This document shows, piece after piece, positions 1-8,270 of a DNA stretch of 64,000 nucleotides (position 1 is its first letter; every line of letters begins with the position of its first letter). The notes beneath the pieces are model-generated. The model did not search any database. It was not told the DNA's origin and worked only from the letters and a program-made list of their open reading frames with translations. Made by a program: the position numbers and the translations under genes. This DNA is from Fluviicola sp. XM-24bin1 (GTDB lineage: Bacteria; Bacteroidota; Bacteroidia; Flavobacteriales_D; Crocinitomicaceae), in NCBI GenBank assembly GCA_003149635.1, contig QCWI01000013.1, positions 1 through 64,000 of the forward strand, written 5' to 3'.

Positions 1-577
1 CAACATATCCGTCGGCGTTTACACCCACTTTGAAGTAGAACTTCGCATCATAGTTGTACTGAATATCATTAGAGTTTACGTGCTTCAACACCTTACGATT
101 GGCAGAACCACCATTTCCTGGCCCTCCGGTTCCTGGCCCGCTGTCGTTTCCAATTCCCGTTCCATTACCGCCTCCGGTTCCTCCACCAGAGCCACCATCA
201 AAACCGCCATCACCAAAAGGGTTGCTGACATTGTTTCCAGAAGGTGGATTGTCTGAATTCGGAGAAGTGGTCGTATTCGCATTTCCAGAGTTCACCGTTA
301 CGTTCGAATTGTTATTCGTAATGATTTGTTCTGTTGTACGCGGATCGTTCACAGGATCGTCAGAAGGTTCTCCGCCACCACCACCGGCAACGATAATATC
401 TTCCACGATTGTGTGATCCAATTCTGCGGCTACTTCAAGATGTAAATCTTCTGGTGGCGGATCTACTAATTCGTATTTAATCAACCACATGATGAGCAAG
501 ACCAATAGCATCACGACTACAGACGTAATCGCGCCGATGCGTTTGTCTTGCGTATTAACTATTGGAATTGTTGCCAT
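1..577 (-). CDS. TonB-like energy transducer, N-terminal part (cut by window start)
   Basis: About 192 residues are visible, reading out of the window at its left edge. A short cytoplasmic N-terminus is followed by one membrane segment at about residues 17-35, a periplasmic stretch, a Gly/Asn/Pro-rich linker at about residues 65-160, and the start of a folded C-terminal domain. This is the usual build of a Bacteroidota TonB-family protein, but the diagnostic C-terminal domain lies outside the window. It sits 4 bp after an exbD-type gene, which follows an exbB-type gene, so the three probably form a proton-motive-force-driven energising complex in the inner membrane. Start: ATG at 577. A TolA-like role is the main alternative. 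Confidence 0.75.
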   Translation of the reverse strand, partial: MATIPIVNTQDKRIGAITSVVVMLLVLLIMWLIKYELVDPPPEDLHLEVAAELDHTIVEDIIVAGGGGGEPSDDPVNDPRTTEQIITNNNSNVTVNSGNANTTTSPNSDNPPSGNNVSNPFGDGGFDGGSGGGTGGGNGTGIGNDSGPGTGGPGNGGSANRKVLKHVNSNDIQYNYDAKFYFKVGVNADGYV

Positions 578-581
578 AATC

Positions 582-995
582 TTATTTTTTATATGCCAAT
601 GCAGGCTTCCATTGCTGAACGTCTGCGTAAGCCATTACTCTAAATACTGCTTCGTAGTCTGCCAGTCTGTGTCCTTCGATACGGAGTGTTTGTTCTCCGT
701 TATCTTCCATCATTGCATTCAATTCAGGTACAATGTCTGCAAACTCTGCACGCGGCTTATTTACATCACCTCCCGGCATCAATAAATAGCCGTTATCTTC
801 AGTAATTACAACGGTTACCTGTTGAATGTCGGTAATGGGATCCATCTCCGCGCTATCTTTAGGTACGTCAACTACCATTGTATTGTTACTCATCAAGCTC
901 ATTATTATGAAAAAGATTAGCAACAAGAAGACTAAATCGGTCATCGAAGCCATTCCGCCTTCGACTTTAATCTGGTTGTTTGATCTTAAATCCAT
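582..995 (-). CDS. ExbD/TolR family biopolymer transport protein
   Basis: 137 residues. A short cytoplasmic N-terminus leads into one membrane helix (about residues 18-36) with an aspartate at position 20 (MTDLVFLLLIFF). This is the proton-carrying Asp expected in ExbD/TolR proteins. The remaining ~100 residues form the periplasmic domain. The gene lies 6 bp after the ExbB/MotA-type channel gene and 4 bp before the TonB-like gene, so an operon is very likely. The complex should use proton flow to drive the TonB-like partner at the cell envelope. Many relatives carry two tandem exbD genes; only one is present here. Confidence 0.9.
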   Translation of the reverse strand: MDLRSNNQIKVEGGMASMTDLVFLLLIFFIIMSLMSNNTMVVDVPKDSAEMDPITDIQQVTVVITEDNGYLLMPGGDVNKPRAEFADIVPELNAMMEDNGEQTLRIEGHRLADYEAVFRVMAYADVQQWKPALAYKK

Positions 996-1001
996 AACAG
1001 A

Positions 1002-1700
1002 TTATTTGCTTGGTTCGTGCAATAAATCCATGAACTCTAACGCGTCGTTCTCCATTTGGTAAACCAAACGTCCGATGCGTGCTACGAGGAAGTTATAACC
1101 GATGTAGGCGATAATACCTACGATCAATCCTTCTACGGTAGTTACCATGGCTGTCATTGTTCCCGGTGCAATCGTCGCAACGTTCAACTCATTGGTGTTC
1201 ATTAAGTCGATAAATACCATAATCATACCAATAGTGGTTCCAAGGAAACCAATCATTGGTGCTGCTCCGGCTGCAGTCGCTAGGAAGCTCAAACGTTGTT
1301 CCAAACGCATTACTTCCAGCTTACCAGTATTTTCAATCGAAGCAGAGATACTTTCCATTGGTTTTCCCAATCGAGAAATTCCTTTTTCGATCATTCGAGC
1401 GGAAGGATTGTTGGAACGCGCACAGTAATCTTTCGCGGAATCCAATTTTCCATCCATGATGTAGTCTTTGATCTTCGCAAGGAAACCTGCTTCTTCTTTC
1501 GATGCTTTACGCAATGCAAGGTAACGTTCTACGAAAATGAAGATCGCATAACCGAGCATCAATGCGAGTAAAACGTTAATGAAAAGGCCGAACATACTTT
1601 CGCTCGCTTGAACGATGATGTCCCAGATAGATTGCTCAACAACGCCATCCGTAGCTTGTTCGCCAGTGACGTCCATTTGGAGAGGTAGAGTAAAGTTCAT
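1002..1700 (-). CDS. ExbB/TolQ/MotA family proton channel protein
   Basis: 232 residues with three membrane segments: about residues 35-55, then a pair at about 140-165 and 180-205, separated by a long cytoplasmic loop, as in TolQ/ExbB. The segment AAGAAPMIGFLGTTIGMI matches the conserved helix of the MotA/TolQ/ExbB channel family. It is the first gene of the exbB-exbD-tonB-like set and lies 51 bp downstream of nhaD. Nothing here separates an ExbB role (TonB-dependent uptake) from a TolQ role (envelope division). Confidence 0.9.
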   Translation of the reverse strand: MNFTLPLQMDVTGEQATDGVVEQSIWDIIVQASESMFGLFINVLLALMLGYAIFIFVERYLALRKASKEEAGFLAKIKDYIMDGKLDSAKDYCARSNNPSARMIEKGISRLGKPMESISASIENTGKLEVMRLEQRLSFLATAAGAAPMIGFLGTTIGMIMVFIDLMNTNELNVATIAPGTMTAMVTTVEGLIVGIIAYIGYNFLVARIGRLVYQMENDALEFMDLLHEPSK

Positions 1701-1751
1701 AGTGTTCTAACGTTTTAATTATTTAAATTATTATTTCAAATACTGTTCCAA

Positions 1752-3116
1752 TTATCCGAAGAGCATACCTTCAAGAAGGTAAACACCCGCACCAGCAACG
1801 TATCCAAGCAATGCCAGCCAAGCGATATTCTTCAAATACCAGAAGAACGAGATTTTTTCCATTCCCATTGCAACAACTCCTGCTGCAGATCCGATAATCA
1901 ACATACTTCCACCTGTTCCGGCAGAGTAGGCGATGAAGTGCCAGATGTGATCATCCGCACCATATTGCGCTGGATCAAACATTCCCATAGAAGCTGCTAC
2001 TAACGGTACGTTATCAATTACTGCCGATCCAGCTCCAAGCAAGAGAATGAATACATCATTGTTCATAGCTCCTTGTACATCTTGTCCAAATTGGAAGATT
2101 AATCCAAGGGATTCAAGTGCTGCAACAGTCATCAAAATTCCTAAGAAGAATAAGATAGAAGGCATCTCAATTTTGGAAAGTGCTCCGAATGTCGGTGAGC
2201 TATGGTGTCCGCCTTGCGCTTGCTCGTGGTTTACATCCGTCATGGAGAATTCACGTGCACTGATAGCTTCTGCCACCAAGGCTACGATAGAAAGTGAAAG
2301 CATCATTCCTACGTAAGGAGGCAAGTGCGTTACTGTTTTGAAAATTGGAACGAATACGATCAATCCTAATCCTAGATATAACATCAAAGGCCCTTTTGAG
2401 CTTCCTCCTTCTTCCTCTGCTGGTCGTTCAAATTCTCCTTTGAAAACAGGCATGAAGCTCGCAATCAACGTTGGAATCACCATACAGATGAATGAAGGTA
2501 GGATTAAGTATTCGATCAATTTCACCGTACTTACTTTATCTCCCATCCAAAGCATTGTAGTAGTAACGTCTCCAATTGGTGACCAAGCACCACCGGCGTT
2601 TGCTGCGATGATAATCATACCGGCGTACCAGATTCGAAGCTTTTTATCAGCAAGCATCTTACGGAGAATTGTAATCAATACGATTGTTGCCGTAAGGTTA
2701 TCAATGATAGCGGATAGGATGAACGCCAAAATACACACGATCCAAAGAAGCGTCGTTTTCTTCTTCGTGCGAATAAAGCTTTTGATAGTGGCGAATCCGT
2801 TGAAGTGATCAATGATCTCAACGATCGTCATGGCGCCAACGAGGAAGATTAGAATCTCACATGTCTTACCAAAGTGATGGAGTAAGGTTCCTTCAAGCAT
2901 ATGCATTCGATGCTCGTGCCCCATTCCGTCAATGTCTCTCAGGCTGGCATTATGACTGTCAAACCAGGTGTCGAATCCATCGATTCCAAAGGCAACCGCA
3001 GCCCAAGCAATGGACATCATCATCAAGGCAGGTACCAGTTTGTCAATCTTCAGGCTATGCTCTAGAGTAATCGCGAGATATCCCAATACAAAGACAACAA
3101 CAATAAACATTTCCAT
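1752..3116 (-). CDS. nhaD: NhaD-type Na+/H+ antiporter
   Basis: 454 residues with about 12 hydrophobic segments spread over the whole length. The segment FILSAIIDNLTATIVLITI and the later GAGSAVIDNVPLVAASM carry the paired Asp-Asn-Leu/Val-Pro-Thr signature of the IT superfamily, as in NhaD. The protein exchanges Na+ or Li+ for protons across the inner membrane, typical of marine or alkaline-tolerant bacteria. A long loop after the first two helices is rich in His (HEHRMHMLEGTLLHH). The gene follows the dehydrogenase gene by 28 bp in the same direction, so the two may be co-transcribed. ATG at 3116; a second ATG two codons later is possible. Confidence 0.9.
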   Translation of the reverse strand: MEMFIVVVFVLGYLAITLEHSLKIDKLVPALMMMSIAWAAVAFGIDGFDTWFDSHNASLRDIDGMGHEHRMHMLEGTLLHHFGKTCEILIFLVGAMTIVEIIDHFNGFATIKSFIRTKKKTTLLWIVCILAFILSAIIDNLTATIVLITILRKMLADKKLRIWYAGMIIIAANAGGAWSPIGDVTTTMLWMGDKVSTVKLIEYLILPSFICMVIPTLIASFMPVFKGEFERPAEEEGGSSKGPLMLYLGLGLIVFVPIFKTVTHLPPYVGMMLSLSIVALVAEAISAREFSMTDVNHEQAQGGHHSSPTFGALSKIEMPSILFFLGILMTVAALESLGLIFQFGQDVQGAMNNDVFILLLGAGSAVIDNVPLVAASMGMFDPAQYGADDHIWHFIAYSAGTGGSMLIIGSAAGVVAMGMEKISFFWYLKNIAWLALLGYVAGAGVYLLEGMLFG

Positions 3117-3144
3117 GATAAGTAGTTTTTAGAAGTTTTATGTT

Positions 3145-4374
3145 TTAAACAAGTTGATTTAATGCGTGTTCAAACGCCGTTTTCGCCACTCCTGTTTTGT
3201 TTGAGTTAACTGAGTATGTATTGTTGAGTGCTTCGCGAATTATATTGCTGGTATCAGAGAAGATGCCTTCGTCTGTAAGTTCGTCCAAATCGTTGCTCAT
3301 CAAGTAAGCAAACACACGCGCCATTCCACAGTTTGAGATAAAATCTGGAATAACGGTAATGCTGTTGTCGGCTTTGTCTGCAATTGGCCCAAAGAAAATT
3401 TGTGGATCTGCGAACGGTACATTGGCTCCGGCTGAAATAACCTCCATCCCAGCGTTGATCATGCGATCCAATTGATCTTCTGTAATCAAACGTGATGCTG
3501 CACAAGGAATGAATACTTCAGCCTTCAAGTCCCAAATTTTGCTGTTTACATCGTCAAAAGACAACATATTTGGATGACTCAATGCGTTTCCATCTTTCGT
3601 TAGGAATAACTCGCGGATTTCTTCCAATGAGAATCCATTTTCGTTGATCAGTCCACCAACGCGATCGATGATTCCTACCACTTTAGCGCCCATTTGAGCG
3701 AGGTAATAAGCTCCAGCTGAACCTACATTTCCCCAACCTTGTACGATCACGCGTTTTCCAGCAACGTCACCTCCGTAGATGTCGTAAAAGTGTTTCACAG
3801 ATTCCGCGACACCGTATCCGGTAATCATGTCAGCTACAACATATTTGCGATCGACCTTCGGCGAGTATTGTTCGTCTTCAATCACTTTCAATACTCCTTG
3901 GCGCAATTGACCAATTCGATTAATTTTCTGGGCGTCACGCGGCTGGAAATGTCCGTTAAATACACCTTCTTGAGGGTGCCAAACACCACAATCTTCCGTA
4001 ATTGGAATTACTTCGTGGATTTCATCAACGTTCAAATCACCACCTGTTCCGTAGTAATGTTTCAAAAGGGGAGTTACAGCAGCATACCAACGACGTAATA
4101 CGCCATCTTTTCTCGGGTCTGCTGGGTCAAAGTTGATTCCGGATTTAGCTCCTCCGATAGGCGGGCCAGCAACGGTGAATTTCACTTCCATCGTCTTTGC
4201 AAGCGATTCTACCTCTCTTTTATCGAGTCCTTTACGCATTCTGGTTCCTCCTCCTGCGGCGCCACCGCGAAGCGAATTGATGACTACCCATCCTTCAGCT
4301 TCTGTTTCGGCGTCTTTCCATTCGAAAACGATTTCAGGTTTTTTGTTTTCGAACTTTTCAAGTAAATCTTTCAT
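3145..4374 (-). CDS. Glu/Leu/Phe/Val dehydrogenase, probably glutamate dehydrogenase
   Basis: 409 residues. The N-terminal substrate domain has the catalytic-lysine segment GPPIGGAKSGI and a GGGTRM motif. The C-terminal Rossmann domain has the dinucleotide loop VQGWGNVGSAGA. These enzymes oxidatively deaminate glutamate or branched-chain amino acids with NAD(P)+. The fold is clear, but the substrate cannot be settled by eye. ATG at 4374 is preferred over a TTG one codon upstream. A -33/-7 promoter pair lies just upstream (4411-4440). The gene is probably the head of a run with nhaD. Confidence 0.85.
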   Translation of the reverse strand: MKDLLEKFENKKPEIVFEWKDAETEAEGWVVINSLRGGAAGGGTRMRKGLDKREVESLAKTMEVKFTVAGPPIGGAKSGINFDPADPRKDGVLRRWYAAVTPLLKHYYGTGGDLNVDEIHEVIPITEDCGVWHPQEGVFNGHFQPRDAQKINRIGQLRQGVLKVIEDEQYSPKVDRKYVVADMITGYGVAESVKHFYDIYGGDVAGKRVIVQGWGNVGSAGAYYLAQMGAKVVGIIDRVGGLINENGFSLEEIRELFLTKDGNALSHPNMLSFDDVNSKIWDLKAEVFIPCAASRLITEDQLDRMINAGMEVISAGANVPFADPQIFFGPIADKADNSITVIPDFISNCGMARVFAYLMSNDLDELTDEGIFSDTSNIIREALNNTYSVNSNKTGVAKTAFEHALNQLV

Positions 4375-4410
4375 CAACTATAGTACTTTTTTAAAGCCAA
4401 GCAAAGTTAA

Positions 4411-4440
4411 CAAAGTTATCGAACCGTAAAATCGTTTCAA
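4411..4440 (-). promoter_or_regulatory. Bacteroidota-type promoter for the dehydrogenase gene
   Basis: On the minus strand a TTG (4440-4438), a 19-nt spacer and TAACTTTG (4418-4411) match the known Bacteroidota -33/-7 pattern (TTG, 19-21 nt, TAnnTTTG). A second TAACTTTG lies at 4409-4402. The start codon at 4374 follows about 30 nt downstream. Confidence 0.6.
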
Positions 4441-4483
4441 TTGTACAATCACAAAGACTTACCAACAGTTGAGATTTAGTTTT

Positions 4484-5548
4484 TTATGGGAAGTGAAGTG
4501 TTCCTCCGCGAACATTTGTTGAAGCGCCAGTTACAGAGGCTAAACAGTTGTGCTTTTCTTCCAAGAATCGAACACCAAGGAAGGCAAAAATCAATGCTTC
4601 TTTGAAATTAATAACGTCTTTTGCCGGCAGGATGATCTGAATGTCTCTACGTCGGAGTTCTTCCATTAGAAAATCGTTGAATGCGCCACCGCCACTGACG
4701 TACAAGGAATTGACTGCGAATTCCTTGCATATAATAGCAATTTGACACGCGATGTGTTGTACACACGTATGCATTCGGTCTTCAGGAATTTTGATTTGAT
4801 TCAAAATCGGCATGAAATCACTATCCAACCATTCGGTTCCCAAAGATTTTGGTGCTTTTTGATGGTAATATTTTAATGCGTTAAGCTTCTCAAAGACTTC
4901 TTCGTCTAGATTTCCAGAACGAGCTAATTTTCCACCATTATCATATGGGGTTCCAAGTGCATGTGCGATAGTGTTCAATGGTAAATTCCCCGGACTGATA
5001 TCAAATGCGATCGTTTGTTCACTGGGAATACTAATGTTCGTAAATCCACCGATATTCAAGAAGGCATCGGCTTTCCCATGAAACAACATTTTGTCTCCTA
5101 TGGGTACTAATGGCGCGCCTTGTCCGCCATGAATTACATCTCTTTGCCTGAAATCGTTGATTACCTTGATTCCGGTTTCCATCGCAATAGTAGCGCCGCA
5201 TCCGATTTGAACCGTATATCCTTTATCTGGCTGATGAAAGATGGTGTGTCCGTGCGAGGCTATGGCATCAATCCCATTTTTACTGATTTTCTGATCCGTA
5301 ACGAATGAATTAATACACGCTGCATAATGTTTTCCTAACGATTTATCTAGGTGAAACAGGTCGGTTGTAGATAACTCTTTCGACTTTTTCAGAAGGTTCA
5401 GTAAATCATCGGGGTACTCGAAGGTTTTGGCACTCAGTATTTTATAGCTGTATTGTTCATCTAGATCGGGCTGAATTTGGCATAGGACAAGGTCAAGACC
5501 ATCCATGGAAGTCCCTGACATAGCGCCGATCATTGTGTATAAACTCAT
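4484..5548 (-). CDS. anmK: Anhydro-N-acetylmuramic acid kinase AnmK
   Basis: 354 residues. The N-terminus carries the ATP-binding signature MIGAMSGTSMDGLD, followed by SHGHTIFHQP, QIGCGATIA, NDFRQRDVIHGGQGAPLVP and FLNIGGFTNIS, all typical of AnmK. The enzyme phosphorylates and opens 1,6-anhydro-MurNAc, recycling peptidoglycan fragments in the cytoplasm. The frame is open further upstream to a TTG, but ATG 5548 places the conserved block at the usual position. It is divergent from the acyl-CoA dehydrogenase gene. Confidence 0.93.
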   Translation of the reverse strand: MSLYTMIGAMSGTSMDGLDLVLCQIQPDLDEQYSYKILSAKTFEYPDDLLNLLKKSKELSTTDLFHLDKSLGKHYAACINSFVTDQKISKNGIDAIASHGHTIFHQPDKGYTVQIGCGATIAMETGIKVINDFRQRDVIHGGQGAPLVPIGDKMLFHGKADAFLNIGGFTNISIPSEQTIAFDISPGNLPLNTIAHALGTPYDNGGKLARSGNLDEEVFEKLNALKYYHQKAPKSLGTEWLDSDFMPILNQIKIPEDRMHTCVQHIACQIAIICKEFAVNSLYVSGGGAFNDFLMEELRRRDIQIILPAKDVINFKEALIFAFLGVRFLEEKHNCLASVTGASTNVRGGTLHFP

Positions 5549-5582
5549 GCTTTTTAAAAGTAGAAAAATCACACAAAATGCG

Positions 5583-5590
5583 TAAATTTG
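5583..5590 (+). promoter_or_regulatory. -7 box upstream of the acyl-CoA dehydrogenase gene
   Basis: TAAATTTG matches TAnnTTTG and lies 37 bp before the chosen ATG at 5627. This also argues against the upstream TTG at 5588 as a start, because that codon would lie inside the promoter. No good -33 element is seen. Confidence 0.45.
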
Positions 5591-5626
5591 TACGCGCATT
5601 TTCGCAGAATTATAACGAACCAGAAT

Positions 5627-6769
5627 ATGAACTTTGACTTATCAGAAGAGCATTTAGCAGTAAAGGAAGCGGCTAGAGATTTCGCACAGAACGTGTTGAA
5701 ACCAGGAGTTATCGAACGAGATAACGAGCAACGTTTCCCGGAAGCTGAAATCAAGCAACTTGCAGAACTAGGATTTATGGGAATGATGGTAGATCCAAAA
5801 TACGGTGGATCTGGAATGGATACACTTTCTTACGTTCTTGCAATGGAGGAAATTAGTAAGGTAGATGCCTCAACGTCTGTTTGTATGTCCGTAAACAATT
5901 CACTTGTTTGTTGGGGATTGGAAAAATTTGGATCTGAAGAGCAAAAACAGAAATATCTAGTTCCTTTGGCGACAGGGGAGAAAATCGGAGCTTTTTGTTT
6001 GTCTGAGCCAGAAGCAGGATCTGATGCAACGTCACAGAAAACGACTGCCATCGATATGGGAGATCATTATCTGTTGAACGGTACGAAAAACTGGATTACG
6101 AACGGATCTTCAGCGTCTGTCTACTTGGTAATTGCTCAAACGGATGTAGAAGCAGGGCACCGCGGAATCAATGCTTTTATCATTGAAAAAGGAATGGAAG
6201 GATTTGTAATCGGAGCGAAAGAGGATAAAATGGGAATCCGTGGATCGGATACTCACACGCTTCTTTTCAACGATGTGAAAGTTCCTAAAGAGAATCGTAT
6301 TGGAGAGGATGGATTTGGATTCAAATTCGCGATGAAGGTTCTTTCTGGAGGTCGTATTGGAATTGCTGCTCAAGCATTGGGAATCGCTGGAGGAGCTTTG
6401 GAATTGGCTACAGCTTATTCGAAAGAGCGTAAGGCGTTCGGAAAAGAGATATCTAAGCATCAGGCGATCGCCTTCAAATTGGCAGATATGGCTACGGAAG
6501 TAGAAGCGGCAAAAATGTTGGTATATCGTTCAGCATTGGATAAAGATCAAGGTAGAAGCTACGATCAATCAAGTGCGATGGCTAAGATGTATGCATCGAA
6601 AGTAGCAATGGAACAAACGGTAGAAGCTGTTCAAATTCACGGCGGTTACGGTTTTGTGAAAGAATACCACGTAGAACGTTTGATGCGTGACGCGAAGATT
6701 ACGCAGATTTACGAGGGGACTACAGAAGTACAGAAGATTGTAATTTCTCGAAACTTGTTGAAAGACTAG
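5627..6769 (+). CDS. Acyl-CoA dehydrogenase
   Basis: 380 residues, the standard length for short/medium-chain acyl-CoA dehydrogenases. Typical blocks in order: FCLSEPEAGSDA (FAD/substrate loop), NGTKNWITNG, KMGIRGSDT, ERKAFGKEISKHQA, and the C-terminal MRDAKITQIYEGTTEVQ. The glutamate of YEGTTE is the expected catalytic base. It oxidises acyl-CoA to enoyl-CoA, passing electrons to electron-transfer flavoprotein. Start at ATG 5627 (MNFDLSEEH), the usual N-terminus. It appears monocistronic, with a terminator directly after it. Exact chain-length preference is not decidable. Confidence 0.93.
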   Translation: MNFDLSEEHLAVKEAARDFAQNVLKPGVIERDNEQRFPEAEIKQLAELGFMGMMVDPKYGGSGMDTLSYVLAMEEISKVDASTSVCMSVNNSLVCWGLEKFGSEEQKQKYLVPLATGEKIGAFCLSEPEAGSDATSQKTTAIDMGDHYLLNGTKNWITNGSSASVYLVIAQTDVEAGHRGINAFIIEKGMEGFVIGAKEDKMGIRGSDTHTLLFNDVKVPKENRIGEDGFGFKFAMKVLSGGRIGIAAQALGIAGGALELATAYSKERKAFGKEISKHQAIAFKLADMATEVEAAKMLVYRSALDKDQGRSYDQSSAMAKMYASKVAMEQTVEAVQIHGGYGFVKEYHVERLMRDAKITQIYEGTTEVQKIVISRNLLKD

Positions 6770-6791
6770 GAGAGAGGTTGATGATAATAAG

Positions 6792-6823
6792 AATCCCGTC
6801 AGAAATGACGGGATTTTTTGTTT
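6792..6823 (+). terminator. Rho-independent terminator after the acyl-CoA dehydrogenase gene
   Basis: Perfect stem AATCCCGTC / GACGGGATT with a 4-nt loop, followed by a run of T. It lies about 22 bp after the stop codon at 6769. Confidence 0.85.
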
Positions 6824-6898
6824 CAAGCAAAAATGCGTCTTTGCTTCGATTAATAAATGCATAAACGCATTTTCACCAATAAGAGAAATAAATGTTAC

Positions 6899-8191
6899 TC
6901 ACAAAACCTCCACCAACTTCTCCAGCTGAATCCCTCGAGACCCCTTCAAAAGCACTAATGAATCTGCTATTCCATGCGTTTGAAAATACTTCAATGCATC
7001 CTCCACAGAGTCAAAATGCGCAAGAATATCATTGGATTGCACTTTGCCGAACTCTTCGCCTACGCTATATCCTTTCAAATTGTGAGTCTTAATCAGTTTA
7101 ACGATGCGTTCGTGTTCTGCAGCTGATTCATCTCCCAATTCACGCATATCACCAATAATAAAGAGCTTATTATCATGACGCATCATCTGGAAACTATCTA
7201 GCGCTGATTTCATACTGGTTGGATTAGCATTGTAACAATCTAAAATCAAGGTGTTCTGGGGAGATTTATAGACTTGCGATCGATTATTCGTAGGAGAATA
7301 TTCAACCAGTGCTTCGGAAATTTTATCGTCCGTTACATTAAAATGAAATCCGAAAGCAGCAGCTGCCAAATAATTATAGAAGTTATACTTTCCGATCATT
7401 TGAGTTTGGAGCAGTTCGGATGTGTAGTTATCATGGCTCCACTTCATTTCCACGAAAGGGGAGAGGCCGATTAATTCTCCACGAATGATATTTTCTTTGC
7501 CCTCACCATAAATTACCAATGGAATATCTGCGGGCGTATTATTCATCAGGACTTCGTCATCTCCGTTGATAATAATTGTTCCCTTACTTTCTTTTATTGA
7601 ATCGTAGAGTTCTTTTTTCGTCTTTAGAACGCCTTCAAAGCTTCCGAATCCTTCCAGGTGCGCCTTGCCGATATTCGTAATGATTCCGTGCGTTGGTTCG
7701 GCAATTTCACTGAGTTCCTCAATATCCTTGAAACGATTGGCTCCCATTTCAATGATTGCGATTTCATGTTCCTTCGTTAAACGCAAAAGGGTGAGAGGAA
7801 CGCCGATATGATTATTCAGGTTGCCCTGAGTAGCAAGAACATTGTATTTCTTGCTGAGAACCGTGTAGATAAGCTCTTTGGTGGTCGTTTTTCCGTTACT
7901 TCCGGTAATCCCAATAAAAGGGATCTTGAATTGTTTCCTATGATGGTTGGCCAATTGTTGCAGGTAACGAACACTATCCTCTACCAATGTCATGTGCGTA
8001 TCTTCCTTAAAGAATTCAGGATTGTCAACGATCACATGATGCGCCCCTTGCTTTAACGCTTCCTCAGCGAAGGTGTTTCCATCGAAGTTTGCACCTTGAA
8101 TGCAGATGAATAAACACCCTTCAAATATTTTACGCGTATCAATACAAATTCCTTGACTCTGATAGAAAGGGGAGGTGAGATGTTGTTCCAT
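6899..8191 (-). CDS. murF: UDP-N-acetylmuramoyl-tripeptide--D-alanyl-D-alanine ligase MurF
   Basis: 430 residues. The sequence has the Mur ligase P-loop GITGSNGKTTTKELI, the central block IIEMGANRFKDI with ITNIGKAHLEGFGS, and the C-terminal segment ILDCYNANPTSMKSAL, which is typical of MurF. It adds D-Ala-D-Ala to the muramyl tripeptide, the last cytoplasmic step of the peptidoglycan precursor. The frame stays open further upstream, but ATG 8191 (MEQHLTSPFY) gives a normal N-terminus. It lies directly downstream of gldJ, an order also known from Flavobacterium, but a terminator hairpin separates the two here. Confidence 0.95.
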   Translation of the reverse strand: MEQHLTSPFYQSQGICIDTRKIFEGCLFICIQGANFDGNTFAEEALKQGAHHVIVDNPEFFKEDTHMTLVEDSVRYLQQLANHHRKQFKIPFIGITGSNGKTTTKELIYTVLSKKYNVLATQGNLNNHIGVPLTLLRLTKEHEIAIIEMGANRFKDIEELSEIAEPTHGIITNIGKAHLEGFGSFEGVLKTKKELYDSIKESKGTIIINGDDEVLMNNTPADIPLVIYGEGKENIIRGELIGLSPFVEMKWSHDNYTSELLQTQMIGKYNFYNYLAAAAFGFHFNVTDDKISEALVEYSPTNNRSQVYKSPQNTLILDCYNANPTSMKSALDSFQMMRHDNKLFIIGDMRELGDESAAEHERIVKLIKTHNLKGYSVGEEFGKVQSNDILAHFDSVEDALKYFQTHGIADSLVLLKGSRGIQLEKLVEVL

Positions 8192-8201
8192 GGTTCTAAA
8201 G

Positions 8202-8232
8202 TAAAAAAGCCCCGACAAATCTGTCGAGGCTC
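8202..8232 (-). terminator. Terminator between gldJ and murF
   Basis: On the minus strand a stem built on AGCCTCGACA and TGTCGGGGCT is followed by a T-run. It lies about 40 bp after the gldJ stop and just before murF, so it should end or attenuate gldJ transcription. The other strand also has a T-rich flank. Confidence 0.75.
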
Positions 8233-8270
8233 TTTCTTTATTTTTCAACGTGCTTCTGTTCGATAGCGCG

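Noticed and set aside
99..416. Plus-strand open frame rich in Pro over the TonB-like gene
   Set aside because: It is the antisense of the Gly-rich linker of the minus-strand TonB-like gene; the Pro-rich reading is a composition artefact.
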